A DNA stretch of 62,390 bases from Roseicyclus sp041163945 (GCA_041163945.1 JBEAQJ010000126.1:1-62390), one strand, 5' to 3'; positions 35,996 to 45,117 are shown, counted from the stretch's first letter. Numbers and translations: made by a program. Notes: generated from the sequence alone by a model not told the origin.

Positions 35996-37825
35996 ATGTC
36001 CCTTGACGACCCCAACATAAGCCGCAACCCCATCCGCCAATTGGATGAAGCCGCGATCAACCGGATCGCCGCGGGCGAGGTCGTGGAACGCCCGGCATCC
36101 GCGGTCAAGGAGCTGGTGGAAAACGCCCTGGACGCAGGCGCACGCCGCGTGCTGATCGAGGTCGCCCATGGCGGCAAATCCTTGATCCGGGTCAGCGACG
36201 ATGGCTGCGGCATCAGCCCCGCGGACCTGCCGATGGCCTTGGCCCGCCATGCCACATCCAAGATCGATGGCAGCGATTTGCTGAACATCCGCAGTTTCGG
36301 GTTTCGCGGCGAAGCACTGCCATCGCTGGGTGCGGTGGGCCGGCTCAGGATCACAAGCCGCGTGGCCGGGCTTGCCGCCCACGAGATCGCCGTGAACGGC
36401 GGCGTGATGGAAGCCGTGCGGCCCGCCGCCTTGTCGCGCGGCACGATCGTCGAACTGCGCGATCTGTTCTATGCCACACCGGCGCGGCTCAAGTTCCTGC
36501 GCAGCGATCGGGCCGAGATGCAGGCGATCACCGATGTGGTGCGCCGGCTGGCCATGGCCGAACCCGGCGTCGGCTTCACACTGAAAGACATGACCGAGGA
36601 CGGGCGCGTGGTGTTGCGCGCCGATGCGCAGACCGGCGATCTGTTCGATGCTTTGGCCGGGCGTCTCATGGGCCTGATGGGGCGCGATTTCACCGACAAT
36701 GCCCTGCGCATCGATGCGCATCGCGACGGTTTGGGATTGCGCGGCTATGCCGGCCTGCCCACCGCATCGCGTGGGGCAGCCGTGGCGCAGTTCTTTTTCG
36801 TCAATGGCCGCCCGGTGCGCGACAAGCAACTGTATGGCGCACTGCGCGCGGGCTACATGGATGTCTTGGCGCGCGACCGCCATCCGGCGGTGGCGCTCTA
36901 TCTCGATTGTCCGCCCGACCGGGTGGATGTCAATGTGCACCCCGCCAAGGCAGAGGTGCGCTTTCGCGACCCCGATCTGGTGCGTGGGCTGATCGTTTCG
37001 GCGCTGCGATCGGCCTTGGCAGGGGCCGTGCTGCAAAGCGCCACCACGATTGGCGACAGCATGCTGGCGGCCTTTCGGCCGGACGCGACCGGCCCGCGCG
37101 TCTATCAGATGGACCGCCCCAGCCAGACCAGCCTGTTGCGCGCGCGCGATTGGCAAGCGCCGCAGCTGGCCGAAGACAGCCCACCCTGGCAGGCCGGAGC
37201 CTCGGGCCGGGTCGAAACCGTGCCGGCGTCGTCCCCCGAATCCGAAGCGTTGCCCTTGGGCGTTGCCCGCGCGCAGCTGCATGAAACCTATATCATCGCC
37301 CAGACCGCGACCGGCATGGTGATCGTCGATGCCCATGCCGCCCATGAACGGCTGGTCTATGAACGGCTGAAGCGGCAGATGGCAGCCAATGGCGTCGCAC
37401 GACAGGCGCTGTTGATCCCGGAGATCGTGACATTGGGCGACGGCGCGGCGCGGTTGCTCGATCACGCAAACGATCTGGCCGATCTTGGGTTGATCGTGGA
37501 ACCCTTTGGCCCGGACACGGTCGTGGTGCGCGAAACCCCCGCCCTTTTGGGCCCCGTCGCGGTTGCGCCGCTGCTGCGCGACATTCTGGACCAGATCGAC
37601 GATCTGGGCCGGTCCGAGGCCCTGCGCGCCCGGCTGGATGCGGTCTTGTCGCGCATCGCCTGTCACGGATCGGTGCGCAGCGGGCGCCGCATGACGGCCG
37701 AAGACATGAACGCCCTGCTGCGCGAGATGGAAACGACGCCCAATTCCGGCCAATGCAACCATGGGCGACCCACCTTTGTCACGCTGGCCTTGAGCGACAT
37801 CGAAAAACTTTTCGGGCGGACATGA
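35996..37825 (+). CDS. mutL: DNA mismatch repair protein MutL
   Basis: A 609-residue GHKL ATPase that links mismatch recognition to strand removal. The N-terminal ATPase has IAAGEVVERPASAVKELVEN, DNGCG-type DDGCGI and FGFRGEALPS; the C-terminal dimerisation part has DAHAAHERLVYE, fitting the endonuclease motif DxHAx2Ex4E, plus ACHGSVRSG and CNHGRPT. That predicts nicking activity, as usual where MutH is absent. It is in the same orientation as rmuC, with 3 bases between. Confidence 0.97.
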   Translation: MSLDDPNISRNPIRQLDEAAINRIAAGEVVERPASAVKELVENALDAGARRVLIEVAHGGKSLIRVSDDGCGISPADLPMALARHATSKIDGSDLLNIRSFGFRGEALPSLGAVGRLRITSRVAGLAAHEIAVNGGVMEAVRPAALSRGTIVELRDLFYATPARLKFLRSDRAEMQAITDVVRRLAMAEPGVGFTLKDMTEDGRVVLRADAQTGDLFDALAGRLMGLMGRDFTDNALRIDAHRDGLGLRGYAGLPTASRGAAVAQFFFVNGRPVRDKQLYGALRAGYMDVLARDRHPAVALYLDCPPDRVDVNVHPAKAEVRFRDPDLVRGLIVSALRSALAGAVLQSATTIGDSMLAAFRPDATGPRVYQMDRPSQTSLLRARDWQAPQLAEDSPPWQAGASGRVETVPASSPESEALPLGVARAQLHETYIIAQTATGMVIVDAHAAHERLVYERLKRQMAANGVARQALLIPEIVTLGDGAARLLDHANDLADLGLIVEPFGPDTVVVRETPALLGPVAVAPLLRDILDQIDDLGRSEALRARLDAVLSRIACHGSVRSGRRMTAEDMNALLREMETTPNSGQCNHGRPTFVTLALSDIEKLFGRT

Positions 37826-37828
37826 GGG

Positions 37829-39316
37829 ATGGAAAACGCGCCAAACACGGCCCTTTCCGATGCGATAGGCGCGGCCTTGCGCGCGGCCTCGCCCTTTGGG
37901 GCTGGGGTCGATCCATTGCCCATCTACCTGCTGGTGATGGCGGTGGCGGTTCTGGGGCTGGTGGCCGCGCTGATCTTGCGCGGACGGGACATGCGACAGG
38001 CCCGGCGCGGCTTGGCCGAGATCGAAACGCTGCGCCGTGATGTCGCGGTACAGGCCGCGCGCGCCGAACGCGTGCCGCAGCTGGAACAAAGCCTGGCCGC
38101 GCTGCGCCAGGAACGCGATGGGCTGCTCGGCGCGCTCAATCAGGCCGAAGCCAAGATCGAAACGATCGAGAAAAGCCATGCCGCGCGGCTCGAGGAATTG
38201 CGCGGTCTGAACGAGACCTTGCAGGTCAAGTTCAAGACGCTGGCCAGCGATGTGCTGGAGGGCAATTCGCGGGTCTTTCTGGACCGGGTGAGCGAACGCT
38301 TCAGCACCCACGCCGAAACCGCGCGCGCCGAACTCGACGCGCGCCAGAAAGCCATCGATGGCATGGTCAAGCCGCTGAGCGACCGGCTGGGCGCCTTTGA
38401 CACCATCTTGCGCGAGATGGAAAAGCACCGCACGGACGCCTACGGCGCGATCCGCGAACAGGTGGAACATCTGAAGCTGGGGCAGGCGCAGTTGTCGGGC
38501 GAAACCCGTAAGCTGGTGCAAGCCTTGCGCGCGCCCAAGACCCGCGGGCGCTGGGGCGAAATGCAACTGCGCCAGGTGTTTGAACTCAGCGGCATGGCCG
38601 AACACATCGATTTCGTGACCGAAGCCAGCCACCGCACCGATGACGGGCTGCAACGCCCCGATGCCATCGTGCGCATGCCGGGGGGCCGATCCCTGGTGAT
38701 CGACGCCAAGACCTCGCTTGACGGGTATCTGGATGCGCTGGAGGCCGACACCGCCGAGGCGCGCGATATCGCCATCACGCGCCACGCGCGCCAGGTGGCC
38801 GATCATGTGCGCCTGTTGTCATCCAAGAAATATCACGAGCTTTTGGCCGATACCCCGGATTTCGTGGTGATGTTCATTCCGGGCGACGTGTTCTTGTCGG
38901 CGGCGGTGGAAAGCGACCCGGCGCTGTTGGAACGCGCGATGCAGGCCCGCGTGGTGATCGCCACGCCATCGACGCTGATCGCGCTGTTGCGAACCATCGC
39001 CTTTGGTTGGCAGCAAGAGGCGGTGGCCGAAAACGCGGTTGCGATCCACAAGGAAGCCAAGGAACTTTACGCGCGACTGGCCGTCTTTGCGACCAATCTG
39101 CAAAAGCTGGGGCAATCGCTGACCCGGTCGGTGGAAAGCTACAACAAGGCGATGGGCTCGCTCGAGGCGCGCGTTCTGCCATCCGCCCGCAAGCTCGAGG
39201 CGATGCAGGTCGTGCAAACCCCGCTGGCCGAATTGCACGACGCCCCGCGCGTCGAAGCGGTGCCGCGGATGCTCAGCGCACCCGAACTGATGGGGTCTGA
39301 TCCGACCGAGGACTAG
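37829..39316 (+). CDS. rmuC: DNA recombination protein RmuC
   Basis: A 495-residue protein with one N-terminal transmembrane helix (about 30-50, IYLLVMAVAVLGLVAALIL), a long coiled coil (about 55-190) and the RmuC nuclease-like domain (about 220-430, with APKTRGRWGEMQLRQVFELS and SLVIDAKTSLDGY). It limits inversion at short repeats in E. coli; the biochemical role is not settled. The start ATG has only a weak ribosome site. Two hairpins lie between it and the convergent thiolase. Confidence 0.95.
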   Translation: MENAPNTALSDAIGAALRAASPFGAGVDPLPIYLLVMAVAVLGLVAALILRGRDMRQARRGLAEIETLRRDVAVQAARAERVPQLEQSLAALRQERDGLLGALNQAEAKIETIEKSHAARLEELRGLNETLQVKFKTLASDVLEGNSRVFLDRVSERFSTHAETARAELDARQKAIDGMVKPLSDRLGAFDTILREMEKHRTDAYGAIREQVEHLKLGQAQLSGETRKLVQALRAPKTRGRWGEMQLRQVFELSGMAEHIDFVTEASHRTDDGLQRPDAIVRMPGGRSLVIDAKTSLDGYLDALEADTAEARDIAITRHARQVADHVRLLSSKKYHELLADTPDFVVMFIPGDVFLSAAVESDPALLERAMQARVVIATPSTLIALLRTIAFGWQQEAVAENAVAIHKEAKELYARLAVFATNLQKLGQSLTRSVESYNKAMGSLEARVLPSARKLEAMQVVQTPLAELHDAPRVEAVPRMLSAPELMGSDPTED

Positions 39317-39321
39317 GGATG

Positions 39322-39341
39322 CGCAAAACACCTGTTTTGCG
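39322..39341 (+). terminator. Perfect AT-containing hairpin after rmuC
   Basis: A 9-bp perfect stem CGCAAAACA/TGTTTTGCG with a 2-base loop starts six bases past the rmuC stop. It is likely part of the terminator region for rmuC; the 2-base loop means two terminal pairs probably open. Confidence 0.6.
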
Positions 39342-39367
39342 TGCGGAAAGCGAATGGTTTTGCCCGC

Positions 39368-39389
39368 GCGTTTTCCAGATGGAAAACGC
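39368..39389 (-). terminator. Perfect AT-containing hairpin after the thiolase gene
   Basis: A 10-bp perfect stem GCGTTTTCCA/TGGAAAACGC with a 2-base loop lies 14 bases past the thiolase stop. On the minus strand it is followed by CGGGCAAAACC. Together with 39322-39341 it forms a tail-to-tail pair of hairpins. Confidence 0.55.
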
Positions 39390-39403
39390 TTTGGCCCGCC
39401 CCC

Positions 39404-40582
39404 TTACAAACGCTCGATCGCGATCGCCGTGGCCTCGCCGCCGCCAATGCAGATTGCCGCCACGCCGCGGCGAAGCCCGTGGCGTTCCAGCGCATTCAGA
39501 AGCGTCACGATGATCCGCGCGCCCGACGCCCCGATGGGATGGCCCAGCGCGCAGGCCCCGCCATGCACGTTCATCTTGTCGCGCGGCACGCCCATGTCGT
39601 GCATGAACGCCATGGGAACCACGGCAAACGCCTCGTTCACCTCCCACAGGTCGACCTGTTCGACCGACCAGCCCAGCCGGTCAAGCAGCTTGCGCGCGGC
39701 GGGAATGGGCGCGGTTGCAAACAGCCCCGGGTCCTGCGCATGACCGGCATGACCCACGACGCGCGCCCGCGCGCGCAGGCCGCGGGCCTCGGCCACGGAG
39801 CGGCGCGCCAGAACAAGCGCCGCCGCCCCGTCCGAGATCGATGAAGAATTGGCCGCCGTCACCGTGCCATCCTTGCGAAAGGCCGGCTGCAACAGCGGGA
39901 TCTTGTCGGGCCGCGCCGTGCCGGGCTGTTCATCGGCCGCAACCAGAGCCTGGCCGGCGCGGGTCGGCACGCGCACCGGCGCGACCTCGGCGGCGAAGGC
40001 ACCGCTGGCCATGGCCGCCAACGCGTTATCGAGCGACCCCAAGGCATAGGCATCCTGGGCTGCGCGGGTGAACTGGAACGCTTCGGCGCAATCTTCGGCA
40101 AAGCTTCCCATCAAGCGACCTTTTTCATAGGCGTCTTCCAGACCATCGAGAAACATGTGGTCTTGGGCGGGCGCATGCCCCATCCGCGCCCCACTGCGCA
40201 TCGCAGGCAGCAGGTAGGGGGCGTTGGTCATCGATTCCATGCCACCGGCCACGACCACATCAGCCTGACCCAAGGCCAGCTGATCGCAAGCCAGCATGGC
40301 CGCCTTCATGCCCGAGCCGCACATCTTGTTCAGGGTGGTGGCCGGCACGTGCTTGGGCAGGCCCGCGACAAAGCCCGCTTGGCGGGCGGGGGCCTGGCCT
40401 TGCCCGGCGGGCAGCACGCAGCCCATCAACAGCTCGTCCACCCCATCGGCGGCCGCGCCCGCATCGGCCAAGGCGGCGGCAATGGCCGCCCCGCCCAGAT
40501 CGGGGGCGCGCGCGGCGCTCAATGCCCCTTGGAAGCCACCGATCGGCGTGCGGGCCGCGCCCGCGATCACAACCTCGTCCAT
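39404..40582 (-). CDS. Thiolase (acetyl-CoA C-acyltransferase)
   Basis: A 392-residue thiolase with the nucleophile Cys in TTLNKMCGSGMKAAM (about residue 88), the active His in VNEAFA-to-NVHGGACALGHPIGASGAR, and the second Cys in AAICIGGGEAT. It either condenses two acetyl-CoA (biosynthetic) or cleaves 3-ketoacyl-CoA. The ATG at 40582 has CGGAG seven bases upstream; an in-frame ATG at 40612 is worse. It is alone on its strand, so chain length cannot be inferred from context. Confidence 0.95.
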   Translation of the reverse strand: MDEVVIAGAARTPIGGFQGALSAARAPDLGGAAIAAALADAGAAADGVDELLMGCVLPAGQGQAPARQAGFVAGLPKHVPATTLNKMCGSGMKAAMLACDQLALGQADVVVAGGMESMTNAPYLLPAMRSGARMGHAPAQDHMFLDGLEDAYEKGRLMGSFAEDCAEAFQFTRAAQDAYALGSLDNALAAMASGAFAAEVAPVRVPTRAGQALVAADEQPGTARPDKIPLLQPAFRKDGTVTAANSSSISDGAAALVLARRSVAEARGLRARARVVGHAGHAQDPGLFATAPIPAARKLLDRLGWSVEQVDLWEVNEAFAVVPMAFMHDMGVPRDKMNVHGGACALGHPIGASGARIIVTLLNALERHGLRRGVAAICIGGGEATAIAIERL

Positions 40583-40668
40583 GACATGCTCCGTTTTTGC
40601 TGCGCTGCTCACCGGTTGGTAAGACTTTCCCCCTAGGTCATAGCAAAGCTTTGCGTCGAGACCATGCC

Positions 40669-41025
40669 ATGAATCTGACCTTCACACGCCAAGGCCCGAT
40701 CTGCATCCTGCGGGTGGAAGACAGCCGGATCGACGCCAGCGTGGCCATCGCATTCAAGGATCGTTTTCGGGAACTCGTGGCGGGCGACACCGGCGATGTG
40801 ATCCTGGATCTGGCCAAGGTGGATTTTCTGGATTCAAGCGGGCTGGGTGCGCTGGTGGCCGCGCGCAAGCTTCTGGGGGCGGGGCGCGTGCTGGAATTGG
40901 CCGGGCTCACGCCCGCCGTCAGCAAGGTGATGACCCTGACCCGCATGACCACGGTGTTCCCGATCCACGCCGATGCCGCGGCCGCGGCCGCCGCGCGTGC
41001 GGGCGTCAGCTTGACGCCGAAATGA
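40669..41025 (+). CDS. STAS-domain anti-sigma factor antagonist
   Basis: A 118-residue single STAS domain of the SpoIIAA/RsbV type. The phosphorylation site VDFLDSSGLGALV (S56/S57) is intact, so it can be phosphorylated by a cognate kinase. It overlaps the next gene by ATGA, which encodes that probable kinase. No sigma factor or PP2C phosphatase is nearby. Divergent from the thiolase. Confidence 0.93.
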   Translation: MNLTFTRQGPICILRVEDSRIDASVAIAFKDRFRELVAGDTGDVILDLAKVDFLDSSGLGALVAARKLLGAGRVLELAGLTPAVSKVMTLTRMTTVFPIHADAAAAAAARAGVSLTPK

Positions 41026-41504
41026 CCAAAGGATCGGAACAGGCCCTGATCCGGGCTTGCTTTCCAGCCGAAATGGGCGCGGTGCGTGCAACCCTTCTGA
41101 CAGTCGATGCCAGGTTGGACCAGCGCGGCATCAGCCCCGATTTGCGCGCATGCACCCAGATCGCCCTGGCCGAAGCTTGCAACAACATCGTCGAACACGC
41201 CTATCGCGCCACGCCCACGCGGGGGGGGATGATCGGGCTCGATATCGTGGCGCACCGGCGGGGCCTGCAGATCACGCTGTGCGACCGGGGCCAACCCATG
41301 CCGCAGGGGCGGTTGCCCAACCCGCGCTGGCCACCCATCGATGCCAAGAACCTGCCCGCCTGGCCCGAAGGGGGATTTGGCTGGCCGATCTTGCGCGGCA
41401 TCGCGTGCTGTTTCCATCTGTCGCGCCGCGATGGCCAGAATGTGTTGCGCTTTGTCCTGCCCAAGGCGGCAGCTCCTGGCAAAAGGCAGCGAAATGCCTT
41501 GTGA
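41022..41504 (+). CDS. HATPase anti-sigma regulatory factor (RsbW-like)
   Basis: A 160-residue GHKL ATP-binding protein. It has the N box LAEACNNIVEHAYR, the G1 box CDRGQPMP and the G2-like GGFGWPILRG, matching SpoIIAB/RsbW serine kinases that phosphorylate STAS antagonists. It is coupled to the STAS gene by ATGA. The missing sigma partner suggests control of something encoded elsewhere or a non-sigma target. Confidence 0.9.
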   Translation: MTKGSEQALIRACFPAEMGAVRATLLTVDARLDQRGISPDLRACTQIALAEACNNIVEHAYRATPTRGGMIGLDIVAHRRGLQITLCDRGQPMPQGRLPNPRWPPIDAKNLPAWPEGGFGWPILRGIACCFHLSRRDGQNVLRFVLPKAAAPGKRQRNAL

Positions 41505-41742
41505 ATGACTGAATTGTTCCGCAATGCGGCCGGGTTGAACCGCGACACGGATGGCGTGGCCCTGTGGCTGCCCTCGGCGTTGCGTTGCATAGCCCCCACC
41601 CCATGCGCGACGCCGAGGTCTTTTGCCGGCCATGATGATGCGGCTTCTTGCCCCCGGGCGGGATGGGGTTTTCGCATCGCCCCTTGCCCTTGCCGCGCCC
41701 CCGGTTACTTTGCACCCTCGCTGCACGAGGGAGGGATAACCG

Positions 41743-43323
41743 ATGCGCGATTTTCACCAGCCTGGCCGATCGGCCGTTTTCGCCGATCAGGGGATGTGCG
41801 CAACATCGCACCCGCTGGCGGCACAGACCGCCATCGGTATCCTGAAGGCCGGCGGCAATGCCGTCGATGCTGCGATCGGGGCGGCGGTGCTGCTTGGGTT
41901 CTGCGAGCCGCAGATGACGGGCATCGGCGGCGACATGTTCGCCCTGATCAAGACACCGGGGTCTGACGACATCATCGGGCTGAATGCATCGGGCCGGGCG
42001 CCGGCCGGGTTGAACGCGGCCGATCTGCGGGCGGCCGGGCATACCAGCATGCCGCTCAATTCCGCCCATGCCGTCACCGTGCCCGGTGCCGTCGCGGGCT
42101 TTTGCAAGCTGCATGGCGATCATGGGCGGATGCCGCTTGATCAGGTTCTGGCCCCGGCGATCCAGTATGCCGAAGCCGGCATTCCCGTGGCACCGCGGGT
42201 GGCAGCGGATTGGGCAGAATCGGCCAACGCGCTGACGGGGGATGCCGCGCAAAGCCGGTTCCTGATCGCGGGCCAGGCGCCCGGCATCGGTGCGCGCTTC
42301 GCCGCCCCCGGCCAGGCCGAGGTCTTGCGCCGCATCGCCGCCCAAGGCCGGGCCGGCTTTTACGAGGGAGAGGTTGCCGCCGACATGGTGGCCAGCCTGC
42401 GCGCGCTGGGTGGCACCCACACCGAGACGGATTTCGCGGCGCAACAGGCCGATTACGTCACACCGATCCGGTCCGGCTATCGCGGTGCCGAATTGATCGA
42501 ACTGCCCCCCAACGGTCAGGGTGTGGCGGCAATGCTGTTGCTGAACATACTCGAAAACTTCGATCTGGCCGCGCTCGACCCCTGGGGCGCCGAACGCGTG
42601 CATCTTGAGGCCGAGGCGACGAAACTGGCCTATGACGCCCGCAACCGGTTCCTGGCCGATCCCGCGCACATGACACGGCTCGACCACCTTTTGTCCAAGG
42701 ATACGGCCCGGTCGCTGGCCGCGCTGATCGACCCTGACCGCGCCATGGCCGATGCCGCGCAGACATCCGAAGCGGTGCACAAGGAAACCATCTACATCAC
42801 CGTGGTCGATCAAGATCGCATGGCCGTGTCGATGATCTATTCGATCTTCCACAGCTTTGGTTCGGGGCTGGCCTCGGACAAGTTCGGCATCTTGTTTCAC
42901 AACCGTGGCGCGGGCTTCACACTGGCCCAAGGCCATCCCAACGAGGCGATGGGCGGAAAGCGGCCCATGCACACCATCATTCCGGCCATGCTGAAACTGG
43001 CCGATGGCAGCATCATGCCCTTCGGCGTGATGGGCGGGGCCTACCAGGCGGCGGGCCATGGGCGCTTTGTCACCAATGTCGTCGATTACGGCCTGCGCCC
43101 GCAGCAGGTGGTCGATGCCCCCCGCAGCTTTGCCGAACTGGGCGAATTGAAGATCGAACGCGGCTACGGCCCCGAAGTGCGCCGCGCGTTGGAAGCCAAG
43201 GGCCACAAGCTGGTGACCCCCAACCTGCCCATCGGTGGCAGCCAGGCCATTCACATCCATCGCGACGGTCTGCTCGAAGGGGGTTCGGACCCGCGCAAGG
43301 ATGGCATCGCGCTGGGGTATTGA
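41743..43323 (+). CDS. ggt: Gamma-glutamyltransferase
   Basis: A 526-residue Ntn-hydrolase made as a precursor that self-cleaves before a Thr. The expected catalytic Thr is T349 in HKETIYITVVD, followed by the small-subunit block SMIYSIFHSFGSGL. GGNAVDAAIGAA and PQMTGIGGDMFA are family N-terminal motifs. No signal peptide is evident, so it may be cytoplasmic. The substrate range includes glutathione and gamma-glutamyl amides. A GAGGGAGGG ribosome site lies upstream; a small CCCTCG/CGAGGG hairpin overlaps it. It is 3 bases before a rhodanese gene. Confidence 0.93.
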   Translation: MRDFHQPGRSAVFADQGMCATSHPLAAQTAIGILKAGGNAVDAAIGAAVLLGFCEPQMTGIGGDMFALIKTPGSDDIIGLNASGRAPAGLNAADLRAAGHTSMPLNSAHAVTVPGAVAGFCKLHGDHGRMPLDQVLAPAIQYAEAGIPVAPRVAADWAESANALTGDAAQSRFLIAGQAPGIGARFAAPGQAEVLRRIAAQGRAGFYEGEVAADMVASLRALGGTHTETDFAAQQADYVTPIRSGYRGAELIELPPNGQGVAAMLLLNILENFDLAALDPWGAERVHLEAEATKLAYDARNRFLADPAHMTRLDHLLSKDTARSLAALIDPDRAMADAAQTSEAVHKETIYITVVDQDRMAVSMIYSIFHSFGSGLASDKFGILFHNRGAGFTLAQGHPNEAMGGKRPMHTIIPAMLKLADGSIMPFGVMGGAYQAAGHGRFVTNVVDYGLRPQQVVDAPRSFAELGELKIERGYGPEVRRALEAKGHKLVTPNLPIGGSQAIHIHRDGLLEGGSDPRKDGIALGY

Positions 43324-43326
43324 TTG

Positions 43327-43707
43327 ATGGCGATCAAACCCGTGAAGGACATGGTGATGGAGGCCAAGGCCGCCATCACCAGCCTGTCGACCGAAGCCGC
43401 CGCGGCCGAGGTCGCAGCCGGACGCGCGATCTTTGTCGATATCCGCGACCCGCGCGAATTGGATCGTGACGGGCGCTTGCCCGGCGCGATCCATGCCCCG
43501 CGCGGCATGCTGGAATTCTGGATCGACCCCGCAAGCCCCTATCACAAGGACAGCCTGGCCACGGACAAGCGATTGATCCTTGTGTGCGCGGGGGCGTGGC
43601 GATCGGCCCTGGCCACCAAGACGCTGCAGGATATGGGCCTTGCAAACGTGGCCGAGATGGAAGGCGGATTTTCAGCCTGGAAGGCCGAGGGGCGCCCGGT
43701 CGACTGA
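43327..43707 (+). CDS. Rhodanese-like domain protein
   Basis: A 126-residue single rhodanese domain. The active loop LVCAGAWRSA has C87 and R92, so sulfurtransferase activity is plausible. It follows gamma-glutamyltransferase with 3 bases between and likely shares its message; together they could handle sulfur from glutathione breakdown, which is inference. An upstream TTG is in frame, but the ATG at 43327 is preferred. Confidence 0.88.
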   Translation: MAIKPVKDMVMEAKAAITSLSTEAAAAEVAAGRAIFVDIRDPRELDRDGRLPGAIHAPRGMLEFWIDPASPYHKDSLATDKRLILVCAGAWRSALATKTLQDMGLANVAEMEGGFSAWKAEGRPVD

Positions 43708-43719
43708 GCCCTTGGGGCT

Positions 43720-44046
43720 TCAGTTCATCTGGAATTCCAGCGGATATCGTCCATCGCGGAATTCCCCGAACAGATCGGGCAAATCAGGGTGATCGACCGG
43801 TTCGCCGCTGTCGTCAGGCACAAGGTTCTGTTCCGAGACGTAAGCGACGTAATAGGTTTGATCGTTTTCGGCCAACAGATGGTAAAACGGCTGGTTCTTG
43901 GCCGGACGTGCCTCTTCGGGGATGGCGGCATACCATTCGTCGGTGTTGGCAAATTGCGGGTCGATATCAAAGATCACGCCGCGAAACGGGTGCTTGCGAT
44001 GCCGCACCACCTGACCCAACCCAAATTTTGCGGTGCTTTTCAGCAT
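43720..44046 (-). CDS. hspQ: Heat shock protein HspQ
   Basis: A 108-residue protein with the HspQ core AKFGLGQVVRHRKHPFRGVIFDIDP and QPFYHLLAENDQTYYVAYVSEQNL. In E. coli HspQ enhances Lon activity. The ATG at 44046 has GAGGG upstream. It converges on the rhodanese gene with a 12-base gap and diverges from the AEC transporter. Confidence 0.95.
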   Translation of the reverse strand: MLKSTAKFGLGQVVRHRKHPFRGVIFDIDPQFANTDEWYAAIPEEARPAKNQPFYHLLAENDQTYYVAYVSEQNLVPDDSGEPVDHPDLPDLFGEFRDGRYPLEFQMN

Positions 44047-44132
44047 CTGGCGCAACCCTCTTGAAGCCGCTGGATAACGCGCGCATGGGGGGGTTGTCCA
44101 TAAGGCGCGACAGGGATGCGGGGAATCAGGTT

Positions 44133-45014
44133 GTGGAAATCGTTCTGACGGTTCTGGCCATCGTCGCGCCCGTGTTCTTGCTGGGCGCCACGGGCTTTGT
44201 CTGGGCGCGGGCGGGGTATGATTACCCCACCGAATTCGTCACCCGCATGGCCATGACGCTGGCGGTGCCCTGCCTGATCTTCACCGCCTTGATGCAGGCC
44301 GATATCGCCCCCGCAACGCTGACCGCGCTCAGCTTGGCGACGCTTGTGGGATACAGCGGCGTCATGGTGTTGAGCTGGGCATTGGTCGCGGTTCTGGGGC
44401 TGGACCGCGCGGCCTATGTCGCGCCGCTGTCGTTTGGCAACACCGGAAACCTGGGGCTGCCCTTGGCGCTTTTCGCCTTTGGCGACACCGGGCTGGGGAT
44501 GGCCGTGGTGGTGTTCGCGGTGATGGTGATCCTGAGTTCCACCATCGGGCTCTGGCTGGTGGCGGGCGGGGCGGCGCCGGGCCGCGTGCTGCGCGAACCG
44601 CTGCTGTGGGCGACGCTTTTGGGCGGGCTTTTCCTGAGCATGGGGTGGCACACGCCGGATTGGCTCACGCGCGCGCTGGGGCTGATCGGGCAAATGGCGA
44701 TTCCGCTGCTGCTGATCACCCTGGGCGTGGCGATTGCCCGGCTGAAGCCGGGCCTGATCGGGCAGGCCGTGTGGCTGTCGGGTGCAAAGCTGGGCCTGGG
44801 TCTGATCACGGGTGTCACCGTCGGCCGGGTCTTCGGGCTGGAACCCGTGGCCTTCGGGGTGTTGGTGTTGCAAATGGCCACGCCTGTTGCCGTAACCGCC
44901 TATCTTTTGGCTGAACGCTATCGCGCCAATCCCGATGCGGTGGCGGGGCTGGTGATGATTTCCACCCTGATGTCGGTGGCCAGCCTGCCGATCCTGTTGT
45001 CTTTCTTGCTCTGA
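44133..45014 (+). CDS. AEC-family transporter (auxin efflux carrier fold)
   Basis: A 293-residue inner-membrane permease with about ten hydrophobic segments. Typical are the N-terminal APVFLLGATGFVWARAG and the discontinuous helix FGNTGNLGLPLALFAFG. The family exports or imports small organic acids, e.g. malonate or amino acids; the substrate here is unknown. The start is probably the GTG at 44133, since longer versions add non-conserved residues. Confidence 0.85.
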   Translation: MEIVLTVLAIVAPVFLLGATGFVWARAGYDYPTEFVTRMAMTLAVPCLIFTALMQADIAPATLTALSLATLVGYSGVMVLSWALVAVLGLDRAAYVAPLSFGNTGNLGLPLALFAFGDTGLGMAVVVFAVMVILSSTIGLWLVAGGAAPGRVLREPLLWATLLGGLFLSMGWHTPDWLTRALGLIGQMAIPLLLITLGVAIARLKPGLIGQAVWLSGAKLGLGLITGVTVGRVFGLEPVAFGVLVLQMATPVAVTAYLLAERYRANPDAVAGLVMISTLMSVASLPILLSFLL

Positions 45015-45117
45015 GGTCGCGAAACAGGCGGCATTCCCTTGGCGGGCATTTGCGGTTACACTGCACCCTTAGAAATCCGAAGCAATCGGACCCGAGCAGA
45101 ACATACAGGCTAGACTC

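Noticed and set aside
35930..38806. A 958-codon open frame antisense to mutL and rmuC, and similar long antisense frames over pnp, pheT, purH, gamma-glutamyltransferase and ftsK
   Set aside because: These come from high GC at codon position three. The opposite strands hold complete, recognised proteins, while these frames have His/Arg/Gly-rich compositions without motifs.
41505..41742. An open frame right after the HATPase gene, running into gamma-glutamyltransferase in another frame
   Set aside because: It has no conserved residues and overlaps the true gene; the spacer holds only the ggt leader and ribosome site.
43584..44132. A long N-terminal extension of the AEC transporter across hspQ
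   Set aside because: It runs antisense to hspQ and has no membrane or conserved segments; the GTG at 44133 gives a normal transporter N terminus.
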